IMG/VR virus record: IMGVR_UViG_3300032323_001800
Coordinates: 1-64,000 of that record
Strand: one strand, 5' to 3'
Length of the DNA stretch: 64,000 bases
Source of the DNA: a virus
Shown: positions 1-9,502 of the stretch, one piece after another
Numbering within the stretch: the first letter of the stretch is position 1
Layout: the number at the start of each line of letters is the position of its first letter
Translations under genes and position numbers: made by a program
The notes under the pieces: generated by a model
Database searches by the model: none
Told to the model about the DNA's origin: nothing
What the model saw: only the letters and a program-made list of their open reading frames with translations

Positions 1-1
1 T

Positions 2-385
2 ATATGCCTTGGTGCGTATTGGGCTGATCAATATTATTTTGATATCCTTAAGCCAGATAATAGGGTCGTTCAATATATCAGACGCCCTAACACGGACACA
101 AAACGTCCCCACGCAAAGGGTGTGTTAGTTAATTGGCAAGGACAACAGGAAAGGATGTATTTCTATGACGGCTGTGCTATTACTGGTGATAATATGGATA
201 TTGTGGCTACCTATACTAACGGCGATCCTATGGCTGTTATACAAGGAAAAATTGGGCTAATAGGTTGTCATCCCGAAAGTACTAAAGTTTGGTACGATTA
301 TCATTCCTGGATGCCTAAACACTGGCATCACGGACGGCATCATAAACTGCTGTTAGAATTTGTAGATGAGTTAATGTGTCGTTAG
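2..385 (+). CDS. Glutamine amidotransferase-like (BPL_N type) protein, 5' truncated
   Basis: The frame is open from the left edge, so the N-terminus lies outside the window. The visible part begins with ICLGAYWADQYYFD, which matches the nucleophile elbow (GxCxGAYxA) of class I glutamine-amidotransferase folds. It later has IGLIGCHPES, the region that carries the catalytic His and Glu in this superfamily. The version resembles the amidotransferase-like domain at the N-terminus of biotin-protein ligases (BPL_N). The substrate cannot be told from the sequence. Cys, His and Glu are all present, so it is probably active. It ends convergently with the minus-strand zinc-ribbon gene, the stop codons overlapping. 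Confidence 0.6.
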   Translation: MCLGAYWADQYYFDILKPDNRVVQYIRRPNTDTKRPHAKGVLVNWQGQQERMYFYDGCAITGDNMDIVATYTNGDPMAVIQGKIGLIGCHPESTKVWYDYHSWMPKHWHHGRHHKLLLEFVDELMCR

Positions 386-669
386 TATTTGCCCACAGGC
401 AATGTTGAACTAGCAGGCATATCCCAAATACTTTTACGTTCTATGCGTTTTCTCTGAGCAAATCTTTTAGCATCGCAGTTAGTACAGCAGTGAAAATAGT
501 TGTTGCTTAATCTGCGATGATCTATGTTTTTTAAATCTCTTTCAAACTCTTGATCGCAGTTATCACAGCGAAACACTGCCACAGTTTTATCTCTGACATA
601 TATATGCTCCTTGCCTAATTTACTTAGACGAACATATTCTGAAATCCTTGTTTCTCTGCGTAAGAACAT
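382..669 (-). CDS. Small zinc-ribbon protein, conserved phage type
   Basis: A 95-residue basic protein with two Cys pairs, CDNC near residue 35 and CTNC near residue 62, spaced like a four-cysteine zinc ribbon. The C-terminus has RKRIERKSIWDMPASSTLP. From memory, similar proteins occur in T4-like marine phages without a known function; DNA or RNA binding is a guess. It starts with ATG at 669. A TAAATA box in its own orientation lies only a few bases upstream (680-674). Confidence 0.6.
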   Translation of the reverse strand: MFLRRETRISEYVRLSKLGKEHIYVRDKTVAVFRCDNCDQEFERDLKNIDHRRLSNNYFHCCTNCDAKRFAQRKRIERKSIWDMPASSTLPVGKY

Positions 670-673
670 AACA

Positions 674-680
674 TATTTAC
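674..680 (-). promoter_or_regulatory. Candidate late promoter, minus strand (GTAAATA)
   Basis: On the minus strand this reads GTAAATA, close to the T4-type late promoter core TATAAATA. It sits 4 bases from the ATG of the zinc-ribbon gene, so a transcript from it would be nearly leaderless. It faces away from the plus-strand box at 702-709. Confidence 0.3.
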
Positions 681-701
681 ATTCGGCTTATAAAATTTTG
701 G

Positions 702-709
702 GCTAAATA
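702..709 (+). promoter_or_regulatory. Candidate late promoter (GCTAAATA)
   Basis: GCTAAATA resembles the CTAAATA/TATAAATA late-promoter core of T4-like phages. It lies 33 bases before the start of the giant fibre gene, with a Shine-Dalgarno-like GGAG at 731-734 in between. The position before a virion gene fits late expression. Confidence 0.45.
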
Positions 710-742
710 TTCAATAGTAAGGTTTATATTGGAGCTTTAATA

Positions 743-3700
743 ATGGCAAGAAAAGAGATTAATATTGGTATCGAAGGTAATGACGGTACAGGCGACCCGA
801 TACGCGAAGCGTTTAGTAAAGTAAATGAAAATTTTAGAGAACTATACAGCTCTCTAGGTTTAGGCGATGCTCTATCATTTGTTGGGTTATCCGACACTCC
901 GGGTACCATTTTAGAAGCAGATGACAACAAAGTATTAGTTGTCGATGGTATCAATGAAACGATTATTTTTAAAGAACTAATCGGAAGTGCTACAATTATT
1001 ATTGACCAAGTTACTGTTGATGGTCAGCCTAAAATTCGTATTAATTCATTAGCTTCTGCGCTTATCAACGACGCGGCTCCAACACTATCAAGATTCTTAG
1101 ATGCTAATGGCAAAAAGATTCAAAACTTAGAAAATCCTGAACAGGAAAGAGACGCTGTTACTAAAGTATATGCTGACACTAAGTTAAGCATTGCTGGTAT
1201 CAATGCCATTGACCCAGAAACAAATCAGCAGAACGTTAATTGGGGAACAATGACTGGGCCGTTGATTCTATCCAGAAATCCTATCGATTCTGATGACATC
1301 AACTTTGAAGGTAAAATTGCTGCCACAAAAGCCTATGTAGATAGTAAAAGTTATTCAAGTGCTTATACATTATATGTTGCCACAAACGGTGACGATATAA
1401 GAGCAGGAGTTCCAGAAAGCCAGATTGGAAGATCGCCGGCTGCATCTTACAAAACAATTCAAAAAGCCTTAGAAGTTGCCGAACAATTAATTAACGATGC
1501 TCCTTTAGAATTAGGACCATATCAAAAGACATTAACATACAGTAACGGCACTGAAGATTGTACATTATTCAGCATTGTTGAATCTCCATTATCTGGACGA
1601 GGAGCAAAAGCTGTAGCTAGATTAGGATTAAATTCATATACTATAGTTGCCACAGGTTCTGGATATATCCCTGGGCAATCATTAACATTAGCAGGCGGAA
1701 CGTTTAGTGTGCCCGCTAGACTGGAAGTTATCAGTACTAACTTTGCAGGAGCAATTACTTCTTTAAACATTACCGATCCGGGCATTTATAGCACATTACC
1801 TGATCCAATAACTAATATGGGATTAGTAGGCGGTGCCAACACTGGCGCTGCGGTATCTGGTTTGTTCGAAGTGGTAAGAGTTGTTGTTACTGACGAGGGA
1901 GGCAGCAAGCCTTCTACCATGTCCGCAGCAACAAAAACACAACCGGTAGTTATTACTACATCAACTGATCATAATTACGAAACAGGAGATTATATAGAAG
2001 TTTCCGACGTTAATGGCATGATTCAGTTGAATGGCAACGAATACTACATTAGTGTAGTTGATTCAACAAGTTTTGAAATTTACTTCGATGAAGCTCGTAA
2101 TAATCCAGTTAACGGTACAGGGTATGGTACCTATACCAGCGGCGGAACTGTTATCGAAGGTAGAGACTTTGGTTCCGCATCTGTTATCTTTACAGGCGGC
2201 GGTGGTAGCGGAGCAGAAGCTAGAACAACTGAAGTCGGTGGTTTAATTAGAGAAATTACTGTAGTTCAGGGAGGTAGTGGTTTTACAACATTTCCAACTT
2301 TAGAAATTTATCTACCTAGATTATTGATTGAAACCAATAATAAAGGAACAGACTTCTTTGACGACCTTAGAGAAGGCCAATTGCTCAGAGGTATTGATTC
2401 AAGAGCGATCTGTAGAATTATCAGTCACGATGGCACACGTATTGGTGGTAGAGAAGTTTTTGATGTCGAATTCGTATCAGGAGTTTTTGATCTTAACGAA
2501 AAATTACAATACGGTGATCCTGCTGTTGATAGACAAGTTATGGTTATCATAGAAGCCGGCATATATTACGAAAATTATCCATTAAGACTAGCACCTAACG
2601 TTACAATCGGCGGACAAGATTTTAGAAGAACTATTGTAAGACCAAAGCCGGGTGTTAGTGAAAGTCCGTGGGCACGTTTATTCTTTAGAAGAGATACAGT
2701 TATTGACGGCATCCGAGTTGCTCCAGTTGAGTACGGATATCATTATTTGACCGATCCATTGGATTTTTCAAGTACTCCAAAGAACAATGATGAGATGGAT
2801 GTATTATTGTGTAATGACGCGACTCGTGCGCAAGATATGTCATTCCAAGGCCATGGCGGATTTAACATGGTGCTTGACCCTGAAGGTCAAATTTTAAGTA
2901 AATCACCTTACTATCAAACTGGTTCTAGCTTTTCGAAGAGTATTAACCAAAAAACATTTGCTGGTGGTCAGTTCGTTGATGGATTCGTTGGTAACTTACA
3001 AGGTATATTATTAACTGACCTCGAGGGAAGAAATGATAGAGTGTTAATTGGAGGTTTAGATCGCGAACCACAACTACCAACATCATTTATTATTGACGGT
3101 GAAATTTTCCGTATTAGCTTAGTTAATAAATTAGAAACTGACTTTTTTAGTGCTAAACTATTATTAGAAGCCAATAGAAGATTTATTCAAGAAGAAGTTA
3201 TTTCTTATGTAAATCTAACATACCCCGACCTTGTTTACGATCAAGCTAAATGTTTTAGAGATGTTGGATTAATTGTTGATTCAGTGGTAGAAGATGTATT
3301 GTTTGGTGGATTTGCTAACAGCGCACAAGCAGGTAGATTATATTTCTCTAACGGTGCTACTGTAGTAGGTGGTCAAGTTTTAGAAACTGTTGCAGCAATT
3401 GCCGAAGCAAAAAGATTAGCTGTAGCTGTTGTAGAACAAGATGTACAGACACCTAGAAACGCCAACGGTGTATCTCAAGTTACAATCAATACAATCGATG
3501 ATGGCGGCGATGCGACAGCAACTGTAGAGGATTGTTTTGATATTATTGGTAACATTGTAAGACGCGGTGAAGATATATACGCTGCTAAAAATCTGTTACA
3601 ACAAAATAAAGAATATATTCAGCAGGAAACAATTAGATACATCGACGAAACATATGTGTTTGATTACAGCGAAACTGATTACCGCAAAGATTTTGATTAC

Positions 3701-6700
3701 ATCATAGATGCTTTAAAATATGATCTAATGTTTGACTCTAACTTCTTGACCGTGCAATCAGCACTGGCTTATTATAGAGCTTATAATTTAGATAAAATTA
3801 CCGGAATAGAAAAAATAGCACTGCTCGATACTCTTAGTGATCTTCGATCACAGATATCATCGTTATTAGCAGTTCCAAATCCTACAGCAAGAACTAGATC
3901 ACTAGCAAATATAGATGTTATCATTGACGTGATAGAAAACGGAACTACTGCGGCTCCGTCATACAGTTTTCCAGCTGCTACTGATTATAACACTTCTTAT
4001 CTAACAGGATATGGTGATGCTAAAGCACAATTAGTGTCTAACAAAGAATTTATCAAAGCAGAAATTACTGCTTGGATTGCTGTGCAGGTTGCTGCAGGGA
4101 CCGTTCCTTTCAGCACAAATTTTGTTTATGACTCTGTTAAATGTGCTCGCGATGTAGGTTATATCATCGATGGATTATTATATGATTTAAGCTACGGCGG
4201 AAACTTAGCTACTCAGATAGCCGGAAGAGCCTATTATGACGGCACAGTTTCACAGTTAGGGTTTGGACAAAAAGAAGAAACATTAGCAGCATACGCAAGA
4301 CTAAAAACTGTTATTGGTCAAGTTATTCTCGAAACTACAGTAACCAAATCAACTGGTAACGCATTAAATCAAAACATAGCAGGCACTGCAGGTTCAGCAG
4401 GATCTGCAACTTTTGCCCAAGATAGAATACAAGAAATTTATGATGTAATTGTGGTTAACGGAAACGAAACTGCTGTGTTAGGTGCGCCAACAGGTATTGG
4501 TACTACAGTCTGGACTGCTACATATCCAGCAGAAATATTGCCTGATACAGCATGGGTCTCGGCACTAGGTACTGGTTTAGTTACTGCTGCTGCTCTAATT
4601 ACTACAAACCAATCTGCAATCATCAACAATCTTATTGATTTTATTGATACAGAATATCTAGACAATACACTTACCTACAATTCTGCTACATGTAAGAGAG
4701 ACGTGGGATTTGTTATTGACGGCTTGTCTATTGATATTTTTGGAGACTTTAACAACAGTATTAGAGCAGGATATTCATACTTCAGTAAAGGCAATCGCTA
4801 TATACCAGCGGACCAATTGCCTGCTACATTAGATTCTTTCGATTATGTTAAAACATTAGCTCTCAATATTGTTAAAAGTGAAACTCCTTCAACTATACGG
4901 TCAGTTCAAAGATTTGTTCCTGCTATTGCTATCAATCAAGCTACTAACGTATTCACTATTCCTAATCACGGATTTACCAGCGGTAGTCGAGTAGTTTATT
5001 CTAATGGTGGCGGCACAACAATTCCTACACAAGATAACAAATTAGTCGATGGAGAAATTTATTACCTGCTTGTCATTGACGGAGCATCTTTCCGAGTTTA
5101 TGAAAGCTTTGAGTTATTAGTATCCGCCGAAAGAACAGGTACTGGAAATTTAGAAATTGATATTTCTAATACAGCAGGTGCATTAGACTATGTTGGCAAT
5201 AATCACAGTTTTGCTTTCCATCAAATCACAGATCCGGCTTTAACACTAACTGACCTAAACGAAGCCGGAGTAATTACTGCAATTAACACAGGCATGGGAT
5301 ATATTAACACTATCCTTTCAGGTGGTGACAGTACTACAGTACCTAGCATATATCCGCAGTTTGAATGTATTTTAGATACTCCATACAATTATCCATATCC
5401 AACAAAAGTTATATTAGGCACAGCTGGTAACAAATCAATGTTGGCCAACGACTTTACACAAATTAACGATATGGGATTTGGTATTTTTGCTACCAATAAC
5501 GGATTGAGTGAGCAAGTTTCAACATTTACCTACTACTGTTATACTGCGTTCTATGCGCTTAACGGTGCTCAGATTCGTTCATTAAATGGTTCGTCATCAC
5601 ACGGTGTGTATGCTCTTAGATCCGACGGTGCTGATCCAGTTGAGATTCCAGATAGAGTTACATTGAAATTTCCTGTAGTACAAACAGCCAATGTTTATGA
5701 AAATATTGGATTAGATATTAGAAACTTAGGTGAAGCATTAGAGCTGTATGTGTATAACTATCAGTATTTGCCGCTAGCTGGCAGTTTAGTTGATATTAAT
5801 CATACCGGCGACCCGGGTGCTCCTACTCGATTAGGTGTTGAAACATATACTGTTAGCTCTGTGACAGTGGAGAATTTACCGCCTGGAGTAGCACAGTTAG
5901 GTCTAGCCGCCACAGGTACTCCACCCGGTCTTAAATTAGCTTGCCCAGCAGGCAAAACAGTTATTATTAGATGTAACGATGAAGTTGTACTTGCAGGTAA
6001 AGAAAATATTGTAGCTACAAGACCATCAACTGCGTTAATATGGGACGAAAACAGAAACAACGTTACTCGAGTATTGAGCTTTGCTTCGTTCGTTGGACAG
6101 GATGCTCAAATAGCAGATGTTGTAACAACTAGTCGAGACGGATTTGATTATGTTTCTATGGTTATTCCGCGAGATGCTGGCGTATCTATTCAACCGCCCA
6201 CTCACGGAGAAGTTGGTGATACACGTATTGCTATAGATGCGCTTAACTTTGATGACGCTAATAGATTATTATTTCCTACCACGGGTGAAATGATCTATGA
6301 TGGTTCTACAATCGGTACTGGTGGTATGATCTTTGGTTGGGGTGACAGCGTATATGAAATCACAAATTATGAAGTAATCAACGCAGGTGATCCAGAAAAC
6401 GAATACGGTCGAGTTACATTTAGAAACGTAACGACTACATCGATTGAAAATCCAAGCGGAGGTTTAACTCAATCTGTTATAGGTATTCCTGGAAACTTTG
6501 AATTGTATGCAGGATTAAGATCTGGAGCAACCGGTGATGTTACTGTTAATATTTCAACCATGCGAGCAACAGGACATGACTTCTTAGATATTGGTACAGG
6601 TTCGTATGCCGACACTAACTATCCTAGCAACATCTACGGACCACCGAGAAACTCAGTTAATAGAGATAACGAGGCGGCTGAGGAAGGTAAGGGACGAGTG

Positions 6701-8764
6701 TTCTACGTTTCAACTGACCAATCAGGTAACTTCCGTGTAGGTGATCTGTTTGGTATTGACCAAGGTACTGGTGTTGTTGATCTTGGTGCTAGAATTTCTT
6801 TAACTAACGTGCAGGCGTTGCGATTAAAGGCGGGCGCACAGATTGTTGAATTCTCAACAGATATTACATTAGGTGGTACTGGTCCAGCGGGCAACGATCA
6901 GGTACCTACAGAAAACGCAATTAGAACATATATTGATAAACGATTGGGATTAAGACATTCAGGTGGCTCAACAGGAACTGGTTTAATTGGTCCAGGATTC
7001 TTGCCACTAGACGGTACTTTAGGAATGAAGGCACCGATCGACATGGACGATTACACTGTAAAAAATCTTCCATTACCGGACGATGATCGCGATGCTGTTC
7101 CTAAAGACTGGATGCGTTTGGCAAATCTTCGAGATTCTCCCGCAGACTGGTTAGATACTACTCCAGCATTTAATACTGCGGATGCTCAAATTTTAGCATT
7201 TACTGGGGTTGATGCTAACTTTATCAACGTAACTGTTGGTGGCGCTATTACTTTTACAAGATCTAGTAGAACACTAACTGCTACAATAAATGATAATGTA
7301 ATCGTTAATGCTGATGTTAATAGTAACGCTGCCATTCAACAAAGCAAATTGAATCTTGTATTAGCATCAGCAAGAGCAGGAGCTCCTACTGGAACTGCGG
7401 CTGTTAAACAAGCGGCCAGTGGATTGGCCAGTTTTGATAATACTTTCTTTAATGCTACTGACGGTTATATCTCCATTCCTAAATCCACAGCACTAGGAAC
7501 GCCAACTGCTGTAACATCAATTGTTGTAGGAACACGATACGTTGTTGACGGAGTCGGAACTACAACTACTCAACTAAATTGGAATACCATAGCAGGTACA
7601 ACCGGAGTAACTTACGGTCCGGGCGATATACTAACTGCTCAAGCAGTAGGATCAGGCAACGGAACTGTAAGAACTATTGACGGAATTGATTTGTCAAGAT
7701 TCAGCAATATTGATCCAACAGTTATTCATGTAACTGATAATAATGCTATTTCTACAAGCGGTAAGGTATTAGGAAGACGAAGAGGTGACTCTGCTGGTCC
7801 AATAGTTCCTATTGATTTTAGAACTGTAATTGAAGACGGTGACGGCCTAGCTAGAAATGAAGTTCCTAGTTTAGGTCTTGTTGCTAGAACAATCTTAGGT
7901 ACTGGATCTGGCAAGTTTTCAACTATTAATTATAGTAATTCTAATAACAACGGATTCATAATACAAAGAGACAATATCGACGGGGGCTTCTCTGCTGGTA
8001 CTATTAATGCTAGTGCTCTTGGGCTTACTGGTGATGTAACAGCCGCAACATTACGATTAACCAGTGCCACTACCACACAAAAAGTAATTGAACGATTGCC
8101 CGATGTAGCATTGTCGGGCGATTTCTACACCATGTTGTATGACGGCAACGGTGGTATCGGAATTAGATTAAATTCATCAGTGGGCGGCTCTGGAAATACA
8201 TTAAAGAACTATACAGAATATTATGCCACAGAACATAGATTCAAAGACAATGTAGGCAGTGCTGCTGGTGGTGTAGTAAATCTGGGTAGCGGTGGTACTC
8301 TAAGTACAGGCGACTCAGCTAACGCTGGAAATATTGTAGGACAGTGGAGTTTAGGTGCTGGTTCTAGAATGCAGGCTACATGGGCTGACTTGGCTGAGTA
8401 CTATACATCAGATCACGATTATCAACCCGGAACTGTGGTAGTGTTTGGTGGCGATGCTGATGTAACTACTACTAATGTCAAGGGCGATACTCGAGTAGCA
8501 GGTGTTGTATCTGAAAATCCAGCCTACTTAATGAATTCAGAGTGCCCTGGAACAAGAATCGCTCTTGCTTTACAAGGTCGTGTGCCTTGTCAAGTAATGG
8601 GTAAAATTAATAAAGGTGATTTAATGATTACCGGAACAATGCACGGAGTAGCTGTTGCTGCTAAAAACGGCAAGACTGGTGTAGGTTCTGTAATTGGAAA
8701 AGCTTTGGAAAACTATGATTCTGAAGAAATTGGAATTATTGAAGTTGCTGTAGGAAGATTATAA
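743..8764 (+). CDS. Giant tail-fibre/baseplate adhesin, 2673 residues
   Basis: One of the longest proteins expected in such a phage. The N-terminus (about residues 12-38) has NDGTGDPIREAFSKVNENF, shared with two later genes and probably a virion docking domain. Around residues 205-250 YVATNGDD and SYKTIQKALE resemble the start of pectate-lyase-like beta-helices, and IEAGIYYENYPL and VTIGGQDFRRTIVRP near residue 600 continue that theme. Residues about 804-1380 hold four copies of a helical module (separate entry). FCCH-like beta segments (TSTDHNYETGDYIEV) also occur. The C-terminal about 130 residues, from TWADLAEYY, match the end of the minus-strand fibre at 62305-64000. Role inferred as host contact or baseplate; which T4 fibre it replaces is unknown. 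Confidence 0.75.
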   Translation: MARKEINIGIEGNDGTGDPIREAFSKVNENFRELYSSLGLGDALSFVGLSDTPGTILEADDNKVLVVDGINETIIFKELIGSATIIIDQVTVDGQPKIRINSLASALINDAAPTLSRFLDANGKKIQNLENPEQERDAVTKVYADTKLSIAGINAIDPETNQQNVNWGTMTGPLILSRNPIDSDDINFEGKIAATKAYVDSKSYSSAYTLYVATNGDDIRAGVPESQIGRSPAASYKTIQKALEVAEQLINDAPLELGPYQKTLTYSNGTEDCTLFSIVESPLSGRGAKAVARLGLNSYTIVATGSGYIPGQSLTLAGGTFSVPARLEVISTNFAGAITSLNITDPGIYSTLPDPITNMGLVGGANTGAAVSGLFEVVRVVVTDEGGSKPSTMSAATKTQPVVITTSTDHNYETGDYIEVSDVNGMIQLNGNEYYISVVDSTSFEIYFDEARNNPVNGTGYGTYTSGGTVIEGRDFGSASVIFTGGGGSGAEARTTEVGGLIREITVVQGGSGFTTFPTLEIYLPRLLIETNNKGTDFFDDLREGQLLRGIDSRAICRIISHDGTRIGGREVFDVEFVSGVFDLNEKLQYGDPAVDRQVMVIIEAGIYYENYPLRLAPNVTIGGQDFRRTIVRPKPGVSESPWARLFFRRDTVIDGIRVAPVEYGYHYLTDPLDFSSTPKNNDEMDVLLCNDATRAQDMSFQGHGGFNMVLDPEGQILSKSPYYQTGSSFSKSINQKTFAGGQFVDGFVGNLQGILLTDLEGRNDRVLIGGLDREPQLPTSFIIDGEIFRISLVNKLETDFFSAKLLLEANRRFIQEEVISYVNLTYPDLVYDQAKCFRDVGLIVDSVVEDVLFGGFANSAQAGRLYFSNGATVVGGQVLETVAAIAEAKRLAVAVVEQDVQTPRNANGVSQVTINTIDDGGDATATVEDCFDIIGNIVRRGEDIYAAKNLLQQNKEYIQQETIRYIDETYVFDYSETDYRKDFDYIIDALKYDLMFDSNFLTVQSALAYYRAYNLDKITGIEKIALLDTLSDLRSQISSLLAVPNPTARTRSLANIDVIIDVIENGTTAAPSYSFPAATDYNTSYLTGYGDAKAQLVSNKEFIKAEITAWIAVQVAAGTVPFSTNFVYDSVKCARDVGYIIDGLLYDLSYGGNLATQIAGRAYYDGTVSQLGFGQKEETLAAYARLKTVIGQVILETTVTKSTGNALNQNIAGTAGSAGSATFAQDRIQEIYDVIVVNGNETAVLGAPTGIGTTVWTATYPAEILPDTAWVSALGTGLVTAAALITTNQSAIINNLIDFIDTEYLDNTLTYNSATCKRDVGFVIDGLSIDIFGDFNNSIRAGYSYFSKGNRYIPADQLPATLDSFDYVKTLALNIVKSETPSTIRSVQRFVPAIAINQATNVFTIPNHGFTSGSRVVYSNGGGTTIPTQDNKLVDGEIYYLLVIDGASFRVYESFELLVSAERTGTGNLEIDISNTAGALDYVGNNHSFAFHQITDPALTLTDLNEAGVITAINTGMGYINTILSGGDSTTVPSIYPQFECILDTPYNYPYPTKVILGTAGNKSMLANDFTQINDMGFGIFATNNGLSEQVSTFTYYCYTAFYALNGAQIRSLNGSSSHGVYALRSDGADPVEIPDRVTLKFPVVQTANVYENIGLDIRNLGEALELYVYNYQYLPLAGSLVDINHTGDPGAPTRLGVETYTVSSVTVENLPPGVAQLGLAATGTPPGLKLACPAGKTVIIRCNDEVVLAGKENIVATRPSTALIWDENRNNVTRVLSFASFVGQDAQIADVVTTSRDGFDYVSMVIPRDAGVSIQPPTHGEVGDTRIAIDALNFDDANRLLFPTTGEMIYDGSTIGTGGMIFGWGDSVYEITNYEVINAGDPENEYGRVTFRNVTTTSIENPSGGLTQSVIGIPGNFELYAGLRSGATGDVTVNISTMRATGHDFLDIGTGSYADTNYPSNIYGPPRNSVNRDNEAAEEGKGRVFYVSTDQSGNFRVGDLFGIDQGTGVVDLGARISLTNVQALRLKAGAQIVEFSTDITLGGTGPAGNDQVPTENAIRTYIDKRLGLRHSGGSTGTGLIGPGFLPLDGTLGMKAPIDMDDYTVKNLPLPDDDRDAVPKDWMRLANLRDSPADWLDTTPAFNTADAQILAFTGVDANFINVTVGGAITFTRSSRTLTATINDNVIVNADVNSNAAIQQSKLNLVLASARAGAPTGTAAVKQAASGLASFDNTFFNATDGYISIPKSTALGTPTAVTSIVVGTRYVVDGVGTTTTQLNWNTIAGTTGVTYGPGDILTAQAVGSGNGTVRTIDGIDLSRFSNIDPTVIHVTDNNAISTSGKVLGRRRGDSAGPIVPIDFRTVIEDGDGLARNEVPSLGLVARTILGTGSGKFSTINYSNSNNNGFIIQRDNIDGGFSAGTINASALGLTGDVTAATLRLTSATTTQKVIERLPDVALSGDFYTMLYDGNGGIGIRLNSSVGGSGNTLKNYTEYYATEHRFKDNVGSAAGGVVNLGSGGTLSTGDSANAGNIVGQWSLGAGSRMQATWADLAEYYTSDHDYQPGTVVVFGGDADVTTTNVKGDTRVAGVVSENPAYLMNSECPGTRIALALQGRVPCQVMGKINKGDLMITGTMHGVAVAAKNGKTGVGSVIGKALENYDSEEIGIIEVAVGRL
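3152..4890 (+). repeat. Four-copy protein module inside the giant fibre
   Basis: Copies begin near nucleotides 3152, 3581, 4019 and 4586. Each has a helical lead (LLxxNxxFIxxE), then Tyr-rich sequence, then a core like CxRDVGxIIDGLxxDL and a close such as GGxxxxxxAGxxYF. Cores seen are CFRDVGLIVDSVVEDVL, YRKDFDYIIDALKYDLM, CARDVGYIIDGLLYDLS and CKRDVGFVIDGLSIDIF. Copy 2 has lost the Cys and Val-Gly. DNA identity is low, so the duplication is old. Confidence 0.7.
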
Positions 8765-8774
8765 TCCAAAACTT

Positions 8775-8782
8775 GGTAAATA
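8775..8782 (+). promoter_or_regulatory. Weak candidate late promoter (GGTAAATA)
   Basis: A TAAATA core in the 36-base gap between two virion genes, 18 bases before the next ATG. Only the TAAATA part fits the late-promoter pattern. Confidence 0.25.
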
Positions 8783-8800
8783 TAGCATATAGAGTAAAAA

Positions 8801-9490
8801 ATGACAATACAAACGATTAATCTTGGAAATGTAGTAAATGATGGCCTAGGCGATGATCTACGCACGGCCTTTGAAAAAGTAAATGCTAATTTCGATACGT
8901 TGACCAGCGAGCTTTCAGTCACCGGTTCAAATATTGGTTCTTTAGGTGTTGGTATTTTTAAACAAAAAACCAACGAACTTTTAGAACTAAAGAAAATTGC
9001 ACCAGGTGATGATACTATTGTTGTACTTGATGATACCGCTACTAACACTGTTAAAATTAGATCACCGTTAAGAAATGTTTTTACATCTGTAGGTACGCCT
9101 AACGGTCCTGTTGCTGCTATATCGCCAACTGGTTCATTTTCGCTAGCGGCTGGTTCTAACATTGAGATATCAAAGTCCGGACAGACTATTACAATCGGCG
9201 CTACTTTGATAAGTTCGGATTTAACCACTGACTTAGATTTAAACAATAATGATATTTTTGGTACTGGTGACATTGATATTAACGGTACTGTTACTGCTAA
9301 CAATTTTATTGGAAATGTTTATGATATAGATGTTAGGCCCATCAACACAGCAGTTTTTGAATTTGAATTTGGCAAGATTGTTCAGGGAACATATGCCAAC
9401 GTAATAGAATTTTTATTTACAGTCGGAGATTACGACTTTGGAACTATAACATCTCCGAGCGAGATTGAATTAGATCTAGGAACCATATAA
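8801..9490 (+). CDS. Tail-fibre or baseplate-associated structural protein
   Basis: A 229-residue protein whose N-terminus (NVVNDGLGDDLRTAFEKVNA, about residues 9-28) is the same motif as at the start of the giant fibre. The middle has GSNIEISKSGQTITIGATL, typical beta-rich fibre sequence. It follows the giant gene after 36 bases and precedes the next fibre gene by 12. The shared N-terminus suggests it binds the same virion site or forms a mixed complex. No enzyme motif is seen. Confidence 0.6.
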   Translation: MTIQTINLGNVVNDGLGDDLRTAFEKVNANFDTLTSELSVTGSNIGSLGVGIFKQKTNELLELKKIAPGDDTIVVLDDTATNTVKIRSPLRNVFTSVGTPNGPVAAISPTGSFSLAAGSNIEISKSGQTITIGATLISSDLTTDLDLNNNDIFGTGDIDINGTVTANNFIGNVYDIDVRPINTAVFEFEFGKIVQGTYANVIEFLFTVGDYDFGTITSPSEIELDLGTI

Positions 9491-9502
9491 CGGAGAACTC
9501 GA

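Noticed and set aside
8713-9303. 196-codon minus-strand frame
   Set aside because: Antisense to a structural gene; its Pro/Ser/Val-rich composition is the usual reverse reading of Gly/Thr/Asn-rich fibre sequence.
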